A stretch of 64,000 bases of DNA from Mycobacterium sp. M26 (GCF_001494595.1 NZ_LN929907.1:1493468-1557467); one strand, 5' to 3'; shown: positions 1 to 8,711, numbered from the stretch's first letter. Numbers and translations are program-made. Notes: generated by a model not told the origin, from the sequence alone.

Positions 1-921
1 CAGCAGTCGGCGGTAGTAGTGAAGTCCTTCATCGCGCAGCGGATCAAGCTCGTTGACCGATATGACGTGCGGTGGCAATCCGATCAAATCTTCGTCGGAA
101 GCCGTTCCGGCCCAGCATGTCACATCATTCACATACGTCTCAGATGGGTCATACACCGATCCCAACAGCGCAGCCTGCTGGCAGCTGATGAAGTAACCGT
201 CGTTTTCCCGCAACGACGGGAATTCCTCGGGATAGTCCAGCCACCTATTAGAGATGTAAGGGCATTGCGCGTAGGCGCCGGCGATCTCGCCGAGCCAGCC
301 CTCGCGCTTGGCCTTGTGGGTGACGGTCAGTGTCAGGTTCCCGCCACCGGACTCGCCCGCCACGATCAGGTGGGTCACTCCGAGTTCGGCGGCATTGGCA
401 TACACCCACCGCGTAGCTGCGGCGCAGTCGTTCAATCCTGCCGGGTAGGGGTGCACTCCCAGACGTCCGGCTGAGTTCCTGAATTCGACGCCGACCGCCA
501 CGAGCCCGGTGGCTGCCAACGACTCACGCAGATGCCGGTAGGCGGCGTCGGCCGCACTACCGATTGCCATGCCGCCCCCGTGGAAATGCACGACGGCCGG
601 CAGTGGGCCGGCCGCCGCGTCGGGGCGACTGATGAACAGTGTCAGTTCGTTGCCGTCCCCACCGCTGATCGTCACCGTGGTCGTCGTGACTCCGGCTGGT
701 GCCGGAGCGGCGAGGGCCAGCGTGTCGAACACCGCCCCGATGGCCTCCTCGGCGGCCGCCGCGTAAGCCAGCCGGTGCTCGATCGGGGAGTCGACCGACA
801 GCGGCGCCTCCGGCAGGGCGTCGGCCAATCCGAGCGGTGCGAACGCCGCCACCATTCGGGGATCGGACCGGGGATCGGTCCCGAGAGTGCAGTTGGGGTC
901 AGCGAGTCGGCCAGCAAGCAT
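1..921 (-). CDS. Alpha/beta-hydrolase fold esterase, HSL (type IV lipase) family, 3' end outside the window
   Basis: Reading leftward from an ATG at 919-921 gives a continuous frame that leaves the window at base 1, so about 307 residues are visible and the C-terminus is missing. The hormone-sensitive-lipase oxyanion motif HFHGGG lies near residue 110, and the nucleophile elbow GESGGG carries the catalytic Ser. NELDPLRDEG near the edge matches the catalytic Asp segment; the His lies beyond the edge. Members hydrolyse short or medium acyl esters; the substrate cannot be read here. The gene starts 19 bp after the sigma-factor gene on the same strand, so the two are probably co-transcribed with the DGPF gene. 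No strong ribosome binding site precedes the ATG. Cytoplasmic, as no signal peptide is visible. Confidence 0.85.
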   Translation of the reverse strand, partial: MLAGRLADPNCTLGTDPRSDPRMVAAFAPLGLADALPEAPLSVDSPIEHRLAYAAAAEEAIGAVFDTLALAAPAPAGVTTTTVTISGGDGNELTLFISRPDAAAGPLPAVVHFHGGGMAIGSAADAAYRHLRESLAATGLVAVGVEFRNSAGRLGVHPYPAGLNDCAAATRWVYANAAELGVTHLIVAGESGGGNLTLTVTHKAKREGWLGEIAGAYAQCPYISNRWLDYPEEFPSLRENDGYFISCQQAALLGSVYDPSETYVNDVTCWAGTASDEDLIGLPPHVISVNELDPLRDEGLHYYRRLL

Positions 922-940
922 CAGCTGACTCTAGTCGCCG

Positions 941-2158
941 TCAGCCCTTGCATTCGGAAATTCGCCGTCGGAGAAATGCCCTCCCGGGTTCAGAGCCATT
1001 GATTTCCAGCGCGTTCCGGTACCACTGCGCAGCCTCGCGATGACGTCCGGCCCGACGCAGGAGGTCGGCGCGCACCGTGGCGGCAAGGTTCGACCGGGCC
1101 AACCGTGGATCGTGGGCGACCTTCTCCAGGGCCTCCAGCCCGTCGGAGGGACGGTCCCGAAGCCCTATCGCCAGTGCCCGATTTACCCGCACCACCGGTG
1201 AATCGGTGAGTTCGACCAGGCGGTCATAGGCCAGGCAGATCGTCACCCAGTTGGTGTGGTCCCAGTCCGGTGCGGTCGCATGCACCGCGGCGATCACCGC
1301 CTGGGGGAGATACGGTCCGGTCGACCCCTCTGCATGTCGCAATGCGGCGAGCCCACGGCTGATTTTGCCGCGATCCCACCGACGACGGTCCTGCTCCTCC
1401 AGCGGTATCAGAGCGCCGGAGGGGTCGACACGGGTAGCACGCCGCGAATCATGCAGCAGAACAAGGGCATGCAACGCATGAGCCTCCAACTCACCGTCCA
1501 TCAGCGTGCACAGTTCACCGGCAAGTCGCGCCCCCTCGTCACATAGTTCATCGCGGATCGCCGACGGCCCGCCAGTCGACCAGTAGCCTTCGGTGAACAC
1601 CGAGTAGATACAAGACAGGACGTGCGGTGTCCGCTGCGGCAGCAGCTCGGCGTCGGGAATACGCAAGGGGATATTGGCATGCCGAATCTTGTTCTTGGCG
1701 CGAGTGATTCGTTGACCGACTGCTGACTCGCTCTGCAGCAGCGCCCGCGCGATCTCGGGAACGGTCAGGCCCGACACCAAGCGCAGTGTCAGCGCCAGCT
1801 GCGAGGTGCGCTCGAGGGCCGGATGGGCACAGGTGAACATCATCCGCAGCTCGTCGTCCCGCACCGGATGCACGTCAGCCCTGTCCGTGCGGGCCACAAT
1901 GTCATCGACCACGGCGGCCAATTCCTTTCCCGGACGCAGCGATTCGCGCCGTAGCCGGTCGCGGGCGCGGTTGCGCGCGGCCGTGATCAGCCACGCTCCG
2001 GGATTGTCGGGCAATCCATCGCGAGACCATGCACGCAGAGCATCCGAGCATGCCTCCTGGACGGCGTCCTCGGCGACAGTCAGATCACCGGACCACCGCG
2101 CCAACGCGGCCACCGTCGGACCCCATTCGCGCCGGAAGACGCCGTCCAGAGGCTGCAT
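941..2158 (-). CDS. ECF42-type RNA polymerase sigma factor with C-terminal helical extension
   Basis: This 405-residue protein starts at the ATG 2156-2158. An N-terminal sigma region 2 (about residues 1-75, with EDAVQEACSDALRAW) and a region 4 helix-turn-helix (about 115-165, LTVPEIARALLQSESAVGQRI) are followed by some 230 residues of Ala/Leu/Arg-rich helical sequence. That layout, next to a DGPF-domain gene, is the signature of the ECF42 group, which lacks a classical anti-sigma factor and carries a TPR-like extension. Only 2 bp separate its start from the stop of the DGPF gene and no Shine-Dalgarno sequence is present, so translation is probably coupled. The frame stays open further upstream to 2497, but that stretch overlaps the DGPF gene and reads as low-complexity Arg/Gly. 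Target promoters are unknown. Confidence 0.85.
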   Translation of the reverse strand: MQPLDGVFRREWGPTVAALARWSGDLTVAEDAVQEACSDALRAWSRDGLPDNPGAWLITAARNRARDRLRRESLRPGKELAAVVDDIVARTDRADVHPVRDDELRMMFTCAHPALERTSQLALTLRLVSGLTVPEIARALLQSESAVGQRITRAKNKIRHANIPLRIPDAELLPQRTPHVLSCIYSVFTEGYWSTGGPSAIRDELCDEGARLAGELCTLMDGELEAHALHALVLLHDSRRATRVDPSGALIPLEEQDRRRWDRGKISRGLAALRHAEGSTGPYLPQAVIAAVHATAPDWDHTNWVTICLAYDRLVELTDSPVVRVNRALAIGLRDRPSDGLEALEKVAHDPRLARSNLAATVRADLLRRAGRHREAAQWYRNALEINGSEPGRAFLRRRISECKG

Positions 2159-2160
2159 CG

Positions 2161-2859
2161 CTAGAGGAGGGACACGCCGACCAGACGGCGTACCTGAACA
2201 GCAGTCGCCGGGATCATCGAGGCGATCTTGGTCGCCTCGTCCCGGTCGGCTGCCCGCAGTAGGTAGAACCCGCTGGCCACTTCGGCGCCCTCGGCGAAGG
2301 GCCCGTCGGTGAGGACCACCTCGCCGTCGCGCACCCGCACCGTGGTTGCGGTGCTCGGCGGATGCAGGGGAGCGCCGCCGAGAACGTGGGCACCCACCGC
2401 AGCGCCGAACTCTGCGTGCCGGCTGGCTACGGCATTCCATTCGTCGCTGCCCGGCACGGTGACCGCGTCCGCCGGTTCCAGCAACAGAGCCAGCCAATCC
2501 GATCCGGTGGTCGGCTCTTCGGGGGCGTTCCAGTGCACGATCGGCCAGACCTCGACCCCGCCATACTGCGCCGCCGGCACCTGTTCGGCCAGCTTGAGGG
2601 CTTCATCGAGGTTCTCGGCCTCGAAGACGTAGAAGCCCCCCGCGACCTCGGCCCCCTCGGCGAAGGGACCGTCGGTGACGATCGGCCGGTCGGGGCCGCC
2701 CTGCACGCGGATGCCTTCAGCCTCCGAGGTCAGGGCATCGCCGCCCTTGATGGCCGCGTGTGCGCGCGCATGGAAGTCGTTGTAGGCCTGCATCTCGGCC
2801 TGGGACTGCTCAGGCGTCAGGTCACGCTGTGGTACCTGGTTAAGCGCGAAGTAGTACAT
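2161..2859 (-). CDS. Tandem DGPF (YCII-related) domain protein
   Basis: The 232-residue product contains two copies of the DGPF module: VTDGPFAEGAEVAGGFYVFEA at about residues 60-80 and LTDGPFAEGAEVASGFYLLRA at about 183-203. Each lies in a ferredoxin-like alpha/beta fold of roughly 110 residues. Single-domain DGPF proteins are about 110-120 residues, so this is a genuine internal duplication. The family is related to YciI; a catalytic activity has not been established. Genes of this type are standard partners of ECF42 sigma factors, and this one lies immediately upstream of one (2-bp gap). A role as cofactor or target of the sigma factor is inference from that pairing. Confidence 0.85.
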   Translation of the reverse strand: MYYFALNQVPQRDLTPEQSQAEMQAYNDFHARAHAAIKGGDALTSEAEGIRVQGGPDRPIVTDGPFAEGAEVAGGFYVFEAENLDEALKLAEQVPAAQYGGVEVWPIVHWNAPEEPTTGSDWLALLLEPADAVTVPGSDEWNAVASRHAEFGAAVGAHVLGGAPLHPPSTATTVRVRDGEVVLTDGPFAEGAEVASGFYLLRAADRDEATKIASMIPATAVQVRRLVGVSLL

Positions 2860-2951
2860 CGTCTCGTCCTCCAGTCAGGAGCAGAACCTGTCGTCCCACT
2901 CTCTACCTGTTTGACGAACGGCGAAACCCCGATCCGACACCCGGGGGAAAA

Positions 2952-3845
2952 CTACGCGGCAGCCCCCGGCTTGAGGTAGGTCACCAGGCTCACGTCGAGC
3001 GCCTCATCGACGTAGTAGTACTGGCATCCCGTCAGATACCGCATGTAGTTGTCGTAGCTTTCGACGCCGGCGGCCGCAATCGCTTCATCTTTGTGCTGCT
3101 CCAGTCGAGCCGCCCAGATCCCCAGCGTCTTGATGTAGTGGTTGCGTAGCGACAGCGGCTCAGGCACCACGAACCCGGCCTTCTCACCGTGCTCGACCAG
3201 CATCTTGGTGCTCGGGATCCGGCCACCGGGGAAGATCACCTCGGCCATGAACTTGGCGAAGCGCGCCAGCTCGAACGTCAGCTTCTTGCCGCGGGCCTGC
3301 AGGTCGTACGGGTGGTAGCCGCAGCTGCTCTGGATGGTCATCCGGCCGTCCTCGGGCAGGATGTCGAAGCACGTCTTGTAGAAGTCGTCGAAGCGTTCGA
3401 AACCGAAGTGCTCGATCGCTTCGATCGAGACGATCCGGTCCACCGGCGAGTGGAACTGCTCCCAGCCCTCGAGCCGCACGTCGAAGGTGCGCTCGCTGTC
3501 CACCTTGGACAACAGCTGTTCGCAGTAGGCCTTCTGGTTCTTCGACAGGGTCAGGCCGATGACGTTGACGTCGTACTTCTCCATTGCGCGCTGCAACGTG
3601 AGGCCCCAGCCGCAGCCCACTTCGAGCAGGGTCATGCCGGGTTTGAGATCGAGCCGGTCCAGGTGCTGGTCGACATTGGCGATCTGGGCCTCAGAAAGCG
3701 TGACGTTCGGTCCGGTGAAGTAGGCGCAGCTGTACTTGCGCGTCGGATCCTGGAACACCCCGAAGAAGTCATCCGAGAGGTCGTAGTGCGCCTGGATTTC
3801 CTCGAAATGGGGCCGCATGTCCTTGGTGTCGGTTGCCTCGGGCAT
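2952..3845 (-). CDS. Mycolic acid methyltransferase, MmaA4-like
   Basis: A cyclopropane/mycolic acid synthase of 297 residues with the SAM motif LLEVGCGWG (near residue 70), GLTLSKNQ, and the family signature [15 protein letters not shown]. The C-terminal [11 protein letters not shown] matches my recollection of M. tuberculosis MmaA4, the hydroxymycolate methyltransferase. Such enzymes transfer methyl from S-adenosylmethionine to a double bond in the meromycolate chain. I chose the ATG at 3843-3845 because GAGGAAGG lies 11 bases upstream; the in-frame ATG at 3864-3866 has GGAG almost touching it. The downstream neighbour position relative to the MmaA2-like gene matches the Rv0642c-Rv0645c cluster, here with two copies rather than four. 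Assignment to MmaA4 rather than another paralogue is moderate. Confidence 0.85.
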   Translation of the reverse strand: MPEATDTKDMRPHFEEIQAHYDLSDDFFGVFQDPTRKYSCAYFTGPNVTLSEAQIANVDQHLDRLDLKPGMTLLEVGCGWGLTLQRAMEKYDVNVIGLTLSKNQKAYCEQLLSKVDSERTFDVRLEGWEQFHSPVDRIVSIEAIEHFGFERFDDFYKTCFDILPEDGRMTIQSSCGYHPYDLQARGKKLTFELARFAKFMAEVIFPGGRIPSTKMLVEHGEKAGFVVPEPLSLRNHYIKTLGIWAARLEQHKDEAIAAAGVESYDNYMRYLTGCQYYYVDEALDVSLVTYLKPGAAA

Positions 3846-3974
3846 GGATGTCAAAACCTTCCTCATTCTCCTTGCACCACGGCCCCCGCGTGTGGTGGTG
3901 TGTGTGCGTCAGTATGCCTCATGTGACGCGCACCATACCCTCTCGCCCCACCGGCGATCCGAAGAAATGGCGCG

Positions 3975-4859
3975 CTAGCTGTGTGTTTGTCGCGGCTCTT
4001 TCTCCAGCGTGAACTGGTTGACATCGATGTACCCAACCCGGAAGGCATGTGAACATCCGGTCAGGTAGTGCATGTACCGGTCATAGACCTCTTCGGACTG
4101 CACCCTGATGGCCTCGTCCCGGTTGCTCTCCAGCGCTGCGGCCCAATGGTCCAGCGTGCGCGCGTAGTGCGGCTGCAGCGACTGCATGCGGGTCAGGGTG
4201 AAGCCGGCCGCCGCTGAATGCTGCTCCACTTTCTCGATCGTCGGCAGCCGTCCACCGGGGAAGATCTCGGTGATGATGAATTTGACGAACTTGGCCACGT
4301 CGATGGTCAGCGGCATGCCCCGCTCGGTCATCTGCGGCAACGTCAGCGCCGTGATGGTGTGCAGCAGCATCACCCCATCGTCGGGCAGCGCCTTGACGGC
4401 CATCGTGAAGAAGTCGTCGTAACGGTCGAAGCCGAAGTGCTCGAACGCGCCGATGGACACGATGCGGTCGACCGGCTCGTCGAACTCTTCCCAGCCCATC
4501 AGCTCGATCCGCTTGGCGCGGGGGCTGTCGGACTCGGCGAACAGCCGGGCGACGTGGTCGCGCTGGTTCTTCGACAACGTCAGCCCGATGACGTTGACGT
4601 CGTAGCGCTCCAGTGCGCGCAGCATGGTGGCGCCCCAGCCGCAGCCGACGTCGAGCAGGGTCATCCCCGGCTGCAAACCGAGCTTGCCCAGGGCCAGGTC
4701 GATCTTGGCCAGCTGGGCTTCCTCAAGCGTCATGTCATCGCGCTCGAAGTAAGCGCAGCTGTAGGTCTGGGAGGGGTCGAGAAAAAGCCGGAAGAACTCG
4801 TCGGACAGGTCGTAGTGGGCCTGGACGTCGTCGAAATGAGGTGTGAGCCGTTTGGGCAT
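3975..4859 (-). CDS. Mycolic acid cyclopropane synthase, MmaA2-like
   Basis: A 294-residue class I SAM methyltransferase with [20 protein letters not shown] and VDRIVSIGAFEHFGFDRY. The C-terminal FRVGYIDVNQFTLEK and internal SLQPHYARTLDHWA match MmaA2/PcaA-type cyclopropane synthases as I recall them, and differ from the MmaA4-like neighbour. The expected reaction is methyl transfer from SAM to a cis double bond of mycolic acid precursors, forming a cyclopropane. The start is the ATG 4857-4859, preceded by GAAAGG at 11 bases; a longer frame begins at 4901 but without a better site. It lies downstream of lipG on the same strand, with a 111-bp gap. Which meromycolate position is modified cannot be told from sequence. 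Confidence 0.85.
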   Translation of the reverse strand: MPKRLTPHFDDVQAHYDLSDEFFRLFLDPSQTYSCAYFERDDMTLEEAQLAKIDLALGKLGLQPGMTLLDVGCGWGATMLRALERYDVNVIGLTLSKNQRDHVARLFAESDSPRAKRIELMGWEEFDEPVDRIVSIGAFEHFGFDRYDDFFTMAVKALPDDGVMLLHTITALTLPQMTERGMPLTIDVAKFVKFIITEIFPGGRLPTIEKVEQHSAAAGFTLTRMQSLQPHYARTLDHWAAALESNRDEAIRVQSEEVYDRYMHYLTGCSHAFRVGYIDVNQFTLEKEPRQTHS

Positions 4860-4970
4860 TGTTCGGTGCGCCTTTCGCAGAATGCTTAAGGCAGCAACCA
4901 CGTATCCCCCCCGACGGGATCAGCGATCACCGCTGTGTTGCAGGGCCGAGCATAGCCCAGCAAGCTGTGC

Positions 4971-5918
4971 CTAGCCCGCTTGGGAGAACGTGGTCTTCAG
5001 CTCACCCACGATGTCGTCCCACAATGCCTCCGGCAGATCGTGGGCCATCCCGTCGAACATCACCAGCCGCGCATTCGGAATCGCCGATGCGATGGCCCGT
5101 CCGCCTGACGGTCGCATCAATTTGTCTGCGCGGCCGTGAATTACGACGGTCGGAGCGCTGATCTGCTTGTCGTAGCGCTTGAGGCTGCCGCTGCCGAGCA
5201 CCGCCCCGAAATGTCGCGCGATGCCCTGCGGGTAGTAGGCCCGCTCATAGGCCTCGATCGCCTCGGCGCGCAACTTCTCTTCCGGTGCCGGGTACCCCGG
5301 GGAACCGATGATCCGGCTGACCCGGATCGAGTTCTCGACGATGACCTCACGCGGCGAGTCCGGTGACGGCCCCTTGATCAACGACAGCAGTGCCTTGGGC
5401 GCCGGCGGCGGCAGCAATGCAGAGTTGTTGGAGGAGAAGATGATTCCCAGGGCATTAGTGCGCTGCGCGTAGCGGGCGGCGAAGATCTGCGCGATCATGC
5501 CACCCATCGACGCGCCGACGACGTGAGCCCGGTCGATCTCGAGATGATCCAGCAGGCCGGCCGCGTCGTCGGCCAGATCCTCAAGCGTATAGACCGATTG
5601 GCTGGGCTTACCGACGAAGGACCGCAACAGATTTGGTACCAGCGCACCGCCGGCCCGCTGTCCGTGCAGTTTCGACGACAGCCCCACATCGCGATTGTCG
5701 TAGCGGATGACACGGTGGCCCTGGTCGACCAGCCGCTCGCAGAAGCCATTGCGCCACAACAGAAGTTGTGCGCCGAGACCCATCACCAGCAGTACCGGCG
5801 GATCGCCGGGGTTTCCCATGTCCTCGTAGTAGATCTCAAGGTCTTTGCCCCGGTCGTCCCCCGAGTCGCTGCGCTCCTGCCCCCAGGGAACCCTGGCCGT
5901 GCCTGTGCGGATCTCCAA
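4971..5918 (-). CDS. lipG: Alpha/beta hydrolase LipG
   Basis: A 315-residue alpha/beta hydrolase. The nucleophile elbow is GASMGG (near residue 140), the acid is probably the Asp in HGRADKLM and the base the His in GMAHDLP. The position between the ABC1 kinase and the mycolate methyltransferases matches lipG (Rv0646c) of M. tuberculosis. The family is described as having phospholipase/thioesterase-like activity; the physiological substrate is not visible here. The start appears to be a TTG at 5916-5918, only 4 bp after the ABC1 kinase stop, so translational coupling is likely; no ATG occurs before the first conserved strand. No signal peptide. Confidence 0.85.
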   Translation of the reverse strand: MEIRTGTARVPWGQERSDSGDDRGKDLEIYYEDMGNPGDPPVLLVMGLGAQLLLWRNGFCERLVDQGHRVIRYDNRDVGLSSKLHGQRAGGALVPNLLRSFVGKPSQSVYTLEDLADDAAGLLDHLEIDRAHVVGASMGGMIAQIFAARYAQRTNALGIIFSSNNSALLPPPAPKALLSLIKGPSPDSPREVIVENSIRVSRIIGSPGYPAPEEKLRAEAIEAYERAYYPQGIARHFGAVLGSGSLKRYDKQISAPTVVIHGRADKLMRPSGGRAIASAIPNARLVMFDGMAHDLPEALWDDIVGELKTTFSQAG

Positions 5919-5922
5919 GGCC

Positions 5923-7269
5923 TCAGACCTCGACGTCGCTCTGGTGTTCCCGGCTGACCTCGACCATGAAGTTGGCGAAGTACCCGGAGAACTGCGGGTC
6001 GTTCATCATCTGCCACTTGGGTGCCAGCAGCTTCATGTAGCGCTCGACGTAGAGGAACTGCTTGCCGATCAGTACCAGCTCGCGCGGAAGCTTGACGTCA
6101 TAGGCGTCGGCCAGCGTGGAGAGCTGCTTGCCGATCTCGGCGTAGGACATGTCACCCAGCGTCTTCAGCGTCAGCGGCTGGGCGAAGGCCTCCAGATCCT
6201 TGGCGGCCTGCGCCTCGGGCTTGGTGGTGCCGACCGCGCCGAGCAGCACCACGATCTTGCCGGCCGCGGCATGGTCCTTCTTGACCAGAAGCGCGTAGAC
6301 CAGCTCACGCAGCAGCCAGCGGGTTCGCGGATCGATGCGGCCCATGATGCCGAAATCCAGGAAGACGATCTTGCCGTCGTCGTCGACGAGCAGATTGCCG
6401 GCGTGCAGGTCGCCGTGGAACAGGCCGTGCCGCAGTCCACCTTCGAACGTGGAGAACAGCAGCGCCTTGACCAGTTCGGTGCCGTCGAAGCCCTTCTTGC
6501 GGATCTCCCTGACGTCGTCGATCCGGACGCCGTGTACCCGCTCCATCGTCAGCACCCGCTCGCTGGTGAACTCCCAGTGCACCTGCGGGACCCGGATGTT
6601 GCGGCCCAGCGGGGACCCGTGCAGCCCTGACACCCAGGCCTCCATCGACTGGGCCTCGATGCGGAAGTCCAGCTCCTCGGCGAGGTTGTCGGAGAAGTCG
6701 GCTACCACGTCCTGCGCCGACAGTCGCCGGCCCAGCTTGGCGAACTCGACGATCTGGGCGAAGCGCTTGAGGATCTGCAGATCCGCGGCCACCCGGCGGC
6801 GAATCCCCGGGCGTTGGATCTTGACGACGACATCCTCGCCGCTGTGCAGGGTGGCGAAGTGCACCTGCGCGATCGAGGCGGACGCGAACGGCTCCTCCTC
6901 GAAGTGCGCGAACAGCTCGGCGGGATCACCGCCCAGCTCCTGTTTGACCAGCTTGTGCACCTCGGCGGTGTCGGCCGGGGGCACCGAATCCAGCAGGCCG
7001 CGGAACTCACGGCTCAGCGATTCGCCGAAGGCGCCGGGGCTCGACGCGATAATCTGGCCGAACTTCACGTAGGTCGGGCCGAGCTCGGCGAAGGTCTTCG
7101 GAATCTCCTTGATGACCTTGTCCTGCCAGGGGCCGCGGCTGGGCAGTTTGGTGAGAACGCGGGCACCGGTACGAGTGAGCTGCCAACCCGTGGCACCGAT
7201 GCGCGCCGCCTCGATCGGCAGCGGAACCCGATCGAGCTTGGCTACTTCGCGGTGTTTGGTCGAACTCAT
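5923..7269 (-). CDS. ABC1/UbiB-family atypical protein kinase-like protein
   Basis: The 448-residue product has the family-defining KFGQ motif (GPTYVKFGQ near residue 70), the A-rich loop ASIAQVHFA, the conserved Lys in VVVKIQRPG, and the catalytic block GDLHAGNLL followed by FLDFGIMG. UbiB/ABC1 proteins are atypical kinase-fold ATPases linked to isoprenoid lipid metabolism; in actinobacteria the role is unproven. It corresponds in position to Rv0647c and is the first gene of an apparent operon with lipG and the two mycolate methyltransferases, which hints at envelope lipid metabolism (inference). No transmembrane segment is obvious in the C-terminus, unlike E. coli UbiB. Confidence 0.88.
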   Translation of the reverse strand: MSSTKHREVAKLDRVPLPIEAARIGATGWQLTRTGARVLTKLPSRGPWQDKVIKEIPKTFAELGPTYVKFGQIIASSPGAFGESLSREFRGLLDSVPPADTAEVHKLVKQELGGDPAELFAHFEEEPFASASIAQVHFATLHSGEDVVVKIQRPGIRRRVAADLQILKRFAQIVEFAKLGRRLSAQDVVADFSDNLAEELDFRIEAQSMEAWVSGLHGSPLGRNIRVPQVHWEFTSERVLTMERVHGVRIDDVREIRKKGFDGTELVKALLFSTFEGGLRHGLFHGDLHAGNLLVDDDGKIVFLDFGIMGRIDPRTRWLLRELVYALLVKKDHAAAGKIVVLLGAVGTTKPEAQAAKDLEAFAQPLTLKTLGDMSYAEIGKQLSTLADAYDVKLPRELVLIGKQFLYVERYMKLLAPKWQMMNDPQFSGYFANFMVEVSREHQSDVEV

Positions 7270-7360
7270 TCTTGCCAGTGTGCCAAAAAGGTCCCCACTA
7301 CCACCAATTTCACGGCAGCGCAGCGACGCCGGTCACACAGCCGAGTTTGCTGGCAGTGGC

Positions 7361-7954
7361 CTATTTCGGAGTCCAGGGCGTCAGCCACGGCTGGGGCTCC
7401 CAGTCCTCGACGGCCGCGACGAGTTCGTACATGGTGGCGCCGTCGATGCTCTCGCGAATGATGTCGGCGTGCCCGGCATGCCGGGCCAACTCGCTGATGA
7501 CGTGCAGGAACACCCAGCGCACCGACCACGCGTCGACATCCTGCGGGAACCACGGCGCGTCGCGTGGCACCGGCACCGCGGCGTCGAGGTCGGCCGCGTC
7601 GATGAGCTCCAACGTGGACTCGCTCTGGCGGGCATAGACCTCGAGAACCTGCGTCAACGTCTCGTCGGGACGCATCACGTATTCGTCCTCGTACTCCTTC
7701 TGTCGCTCCTCGAAGGACCGCGTGTCGGCGGCCGGCTCGTTCGGGGCGGCCGCAACACGCTGCATCCAGCTGCGCTGCATCCCGGTGGCGTGTTTGATCA
7801 GGCCACCGACGGACAGCGCGCTGACGGTCGGGGTGGCCCGAGCCTGTTCGTCGGTCAGACCGTAGGCCACGGCGACGAACGCGCTCTGCTGGTAGGAGAG
7901 GAACTCGCGAAGGGCGTGGCGCTCGTCGCGGACGGGTCGGGCGAGGGTGGGCAT
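7361..7954 (-). CDS. DinB-fold DUF664 protein
   Basis: A 197-residue four-helix protein of the DinB/DUF664 group. GLIKHATGMQRSWM (first metal-ligand His region) and VRWVFLHVISELARHAGHADIIRE (the paired His region typical of mycothiol-dependent S-transferase-like members) are both present. Such proteins bind a divalent metal and several use mycothiol or bacillithiol; the reaction here is unknown. The first 80 bases of the gene are copied upstream at 8052-8134 as part of a local duplication. The last gene in a pair with the DinB gene at 8150-8671, with which it was probably once directly adjacent. Confidence 0.8.
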   Translation of the reverse strand: MPTLARPVRDERHALREFLSYQQSAFVAVAYGLTDEQARATPTVSALSVGGLIKHATGMQRSWMQRVAAAPNEPAADTRSFEERQKEYEDEYVMRPDETLTQVLEVYARQSESTLELIDAADLDAAVPVPRDAPWFPQDVDAWSVRWVFLHVISELARHAGHADIIRESIDGATMYELVAAVEDWEPQPWLTPWTPK

Positions 7955-8217
7955 GAGGAGCCTTCCTGTTCAGTGCGAGTGGGTGTACAGGTCTCGTAGA
8001 CAAGCGATTTCGGCACCGTGATGGATCACCTCACGGTCGCCCGACCCGTCCGCGACGAGCGCGCTCTGCTGGTAGGAGAGGAACTCGCGCCGGGCGTGGC
8101 GCTCGTCGCGGACGGGTCGGGCGAGGGTGGGCATGAGGAGCCTTCCTGTTCAGTGCGAGTGGGTGTACAGGTCTCGTAGACAAGCGATTTCGGCACCGTG
8201 ATGGATCACCTCACGGT
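7872..8217. repeat. Imperfect tandem duplication, 180-bp period
   Basis: Bases 7872-8037 and 8052-8217 are the same 166-bp sequence with three substitutions (7879, 7910 and 7911 against their partners 180 bases on). Each copy spans the start of the DUF664 gene and the end of the DinB gene. The bases between the copies, extended to 8038-8062, are an exact 25-base reverse complement of 7919-7943, so the junction itself is an inverted piece of the repeat. Confidence 0.95.
7970..8134 (-). pseudogene. Chimeric 54-codon reading frame made by the local duplication
   Basis: Starting at the ATG 8132-8134, the frame reads the first 22 or so residues of the DUF664 protein (MPTLARPVRDERHA...), passes through a short junction, then reads the last 21 residues of the DinB protein (REVIHHGAEI...DLYTHSH) to a TGA at 7970-7972. 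Both ends stay in frame. It keeps the parent ribosome binding site context AAGGCTC and could be translated, but it lacks almost all of the four-helix core. I regard it as a by-product of rearrangement and not a functional gene. Confidence 0.6.
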
Positions 8218-8671
8218 TGATGTGCAGGATCAGTGCGGACATTGGGTGCTCGGAGTAGCCGCCTTCGGCGGGGCCGCACGGCCGGCCCAGATCATCCTCA
8301 CTCAGCGAGCGGACACCGGCGATCCAATTCCGGTAGGCGTCATCGAGCTGGGCCAGCGCCGTAGGCGCGTTGGCGGCGTAGTGCCAACTCTGATAGTCGG
8401 CGGGGGGACCGCCGAAATGGGCGTGGTTGCGCATGGCGAGCACGCCGACGATGACGTGGGCCAGCCGCCACGCGATGGTGGTGAACGGTTCGGGCTGTGG
8501 TGGCGGGTACTGGAAGTCCACGGTGACCTGCCCCGGCCCGGGCCGGACCGTCCAGCAGTTCGCCACCGGCTCCCAGAAGTATTCGTCGTCGGTCAGGCCG
8601 TCCAGCCGCGGGCGCAGCTGCTGCTGCCAGTGCCAGTCGAGTTGGTCGGCGAGGTCGGTCGTCCAGATCAT
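8150..8671 (-). CDS. DinB superfamily protein
   Basis: A 173-residue DinB-fold protein. TTIAWRLAHVIVGVLAMRNHAHFG carries the first His ligand segment and HINREVIHHGAEIACLRDLY the C-terminal His pair, as expected for metal-binding DinB_2 proteins. The function is unknown. It is transcribed away from the WYL regulator at 8733, and a 7+5+7 palindrome lies between the two start codons, so the regulator probably controls this gene. The last 68 bases are duplicated at 7970-8037. Confidence 0.82.
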   Translation of the reverse strand: MIWTTDLADQLDWHWQQQLRPRLDGLTDDEYFWEPVANCWTVRPGPGQVTVDFQYPPPQPEPFTTIAWRLAHVIVGVLAMRNHAHFGGPPADYQSWHYAANAPTALAQLDDAYRNWIAGVRSLSEDDLGRPCGPAEGGYSEHPMSALILHINREVIHHGAEIACLRDLYTHSH

Positions 8672-8692
8672 GTCACCACGCTGTCATCACTA

Positions 8693-8711
8693 GCGGACAA
8701 TTTCTGTCCGC
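8693..8711. promoter_or_regulatory. Palindromic operator candidate between DinB gene and WYL regulator
   Basis: GCGGACA (8693-8699) and TGTCCGC (8705-8711) are perfect inverted halves with a 5-base spacer. The site is 22 bp from each start codon and would overlap both divergent promoters. A dimeric HTH regulator such as the adjacent WYL protein is the obvious binder, but that is inference. Confidence 0.6.

Noticed and set aside
2158..2497. N-terminal extension of the sigma factor frame
   Set aside because: It overlaps the DGPF gene out of frame, is Arg/Gly-rich and has no homology to sigma region 2; the ATG at 2156-2158 is the natural start.
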